A stretch of DNA of 5,305 bases from positions 1 to 5,305 of the forward strand of contig DITS01000009.1 of the NCBI GenBank assembly GCA_002422205.1, in the 5' to 3' direction. Below are positions 5,034 to 5,305 of this stretch, piece after piece. The notes under the pieces were generated by a model. The model did no database searches. It was not told the DNA's origin and saw only the letters and a list, made by a program, of their open reading frames with translations. Position 1 is the first letter of the stretch. Every line of letters starts with the position of its first letter. A program made the translations under genes and the position numbers. This DNA is from Alphaproteobacteria bacterium UBA6178 (lineage in GTDB: Bacteria > Pseudomonadota > Alphaproteobacteria > Rickettsiales > UBA3002).

Positions 5034-5305
5034 ATGCAGGAAGTCAAACCGAAAGGGATTCAAGCCGCATGGCATAATGTCCCAGTAGAAGGCGCTCTCA
5101 AACAGTTGGATGCTTCGGCCACTGGCCTAAGCCAAAGCGAGGCTGAGAAACGGCTTGCAGAGTATGGTGCCAATCGTCTACCAGCGGCACCAAAACGCAG
5201 CGCTTTCATGCGCTTCTTGCTGCAATTTCACAACATCCTTATTTATGTGCTACTCGGCTGCGCAGTGATTACGGCGTTTCTGGATCACTGGATTGACACA
5301 GGCGT
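5034..5305 (+). CDS. P-type cation-transporting ATPase (Ca2+/Mg2+ type, PMA1/PMR1-like), N-terminal part
   Basis: The first 90 codons are present; the gene leaves the window on the right. Seen: a cation-ATPase N-terminal domain at about 10-62 (AWHNVPVEGALKQLDAS, then GLSQSEAEKRLAEYGANRLP at 31-50), followed by RFLLQFHNILIYVLLGCAVI (60-79), which begins the first membrane span, and DHWIDTG (84-90). This pattern is typical of P2-type pumps that move Ca2+, Mg2+, Na+ or K+ across the membrane at the cost of ATP; the ion cannot be told because the ion-binding spans and the DKTGT site lie outside. The ATG at 5034 is chosen for GGATGG at 5023-5028, 5 nt upstream; an in-frame ATG at 5025 is possible but lacks a ribosome site. 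It sits 18 nt after the usp gene, so both probably share the FNR-type promoter. Confidence 0.9.
   Translation, partial: MQEVKPKGIQAAWHNVPVEGALKQLDASATGLSQSEAEKRLAEYGANRLPAAPKRSAFMRFLLQFHNILIYVLLGCAVITAFLDHWIDTG

Noticed and set aside
4611..5075. Minus-strand open frame of 154 codons opposite the usp gene and the ATPase start
   Set aside because: It covers two well-supported plus-strand genes and shows no domain or ribosome site.
1..5305. Mobile elements, CRISPR arrays, tRNA or rRNA genes
   Set aside because: No terminal repeats, transposase, regularly spaced repeats or conserved RNA motifs were seen on either strand.

Overview
The window reads as a chromosomal segment of a Gram-negative bacterium of the Pseudomonadota, probably a beta- or gammaproteobacterium. 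The evidence is a cbb3-type cytochrome oxidase operon, a Crp/Fnr regulator with the ExxSR recognition helix, and FNR-type operators. No rRNA, tRNA, mobile element or CRISPR array is visible. The theme is low-oxygen respiration and its local control.

Left part, minus strand (about 2403 down to 1): a compact operon of a SafE/TauE-like (COG2836 type) membrane protein, then ccoN (cbb3 catalytic subunit), then the 5' part of ccoO (monohaem cytochrome c subunit), which runs off the left edge. The first two genes are 11 nt apart, and ccoN and ccoO overlap by 7 nt. Middle, plus strand (2487-3227): a Crp/Fnr-family regulator divergent from the oxidase operon. It lacks the N-terminal cysteine cluster of E. 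coli FNR but ends in a C-x2-C-x5-C cluster. Its stop codon overlaps that of a convergent two-gene unit (3731 down to 3224), which encodes a 53-aa single-span membrane protein and a 114-aa soluble protein; I recognise neither.

Right part: a 345-nt regulatory interval (3732-4076), then a plus-strand pair made of a two-domain universal stress protein (UspE type, 4077-5015) and the start of a P-type cation-transporting ATPase (5034 to beyond the right edge).

Three 14-bp FNR-type operators are readable: 2455-2468, 3797-3810 and 3980-3993. Two of them lie exactly 21 bp from a TATACT -10 element, the geometry of class II FNR activation at -41.5: one reads into the oxidase operon, the other into the usp/ATPase operon. 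The first operator also covers the predicted transcription start of the regulator gene, which suggests autorepression. The third lies upstream of the small two-gene unit, whose transcripts would run toward, and possibly antisense into, the regulator. The window therefore looks like a self-contained oxygen-responsive locus: regulator, high-affinity oxidase, probable metal/biogenesis membrane protein, stress protein, cation pump and two unknown small proteins.
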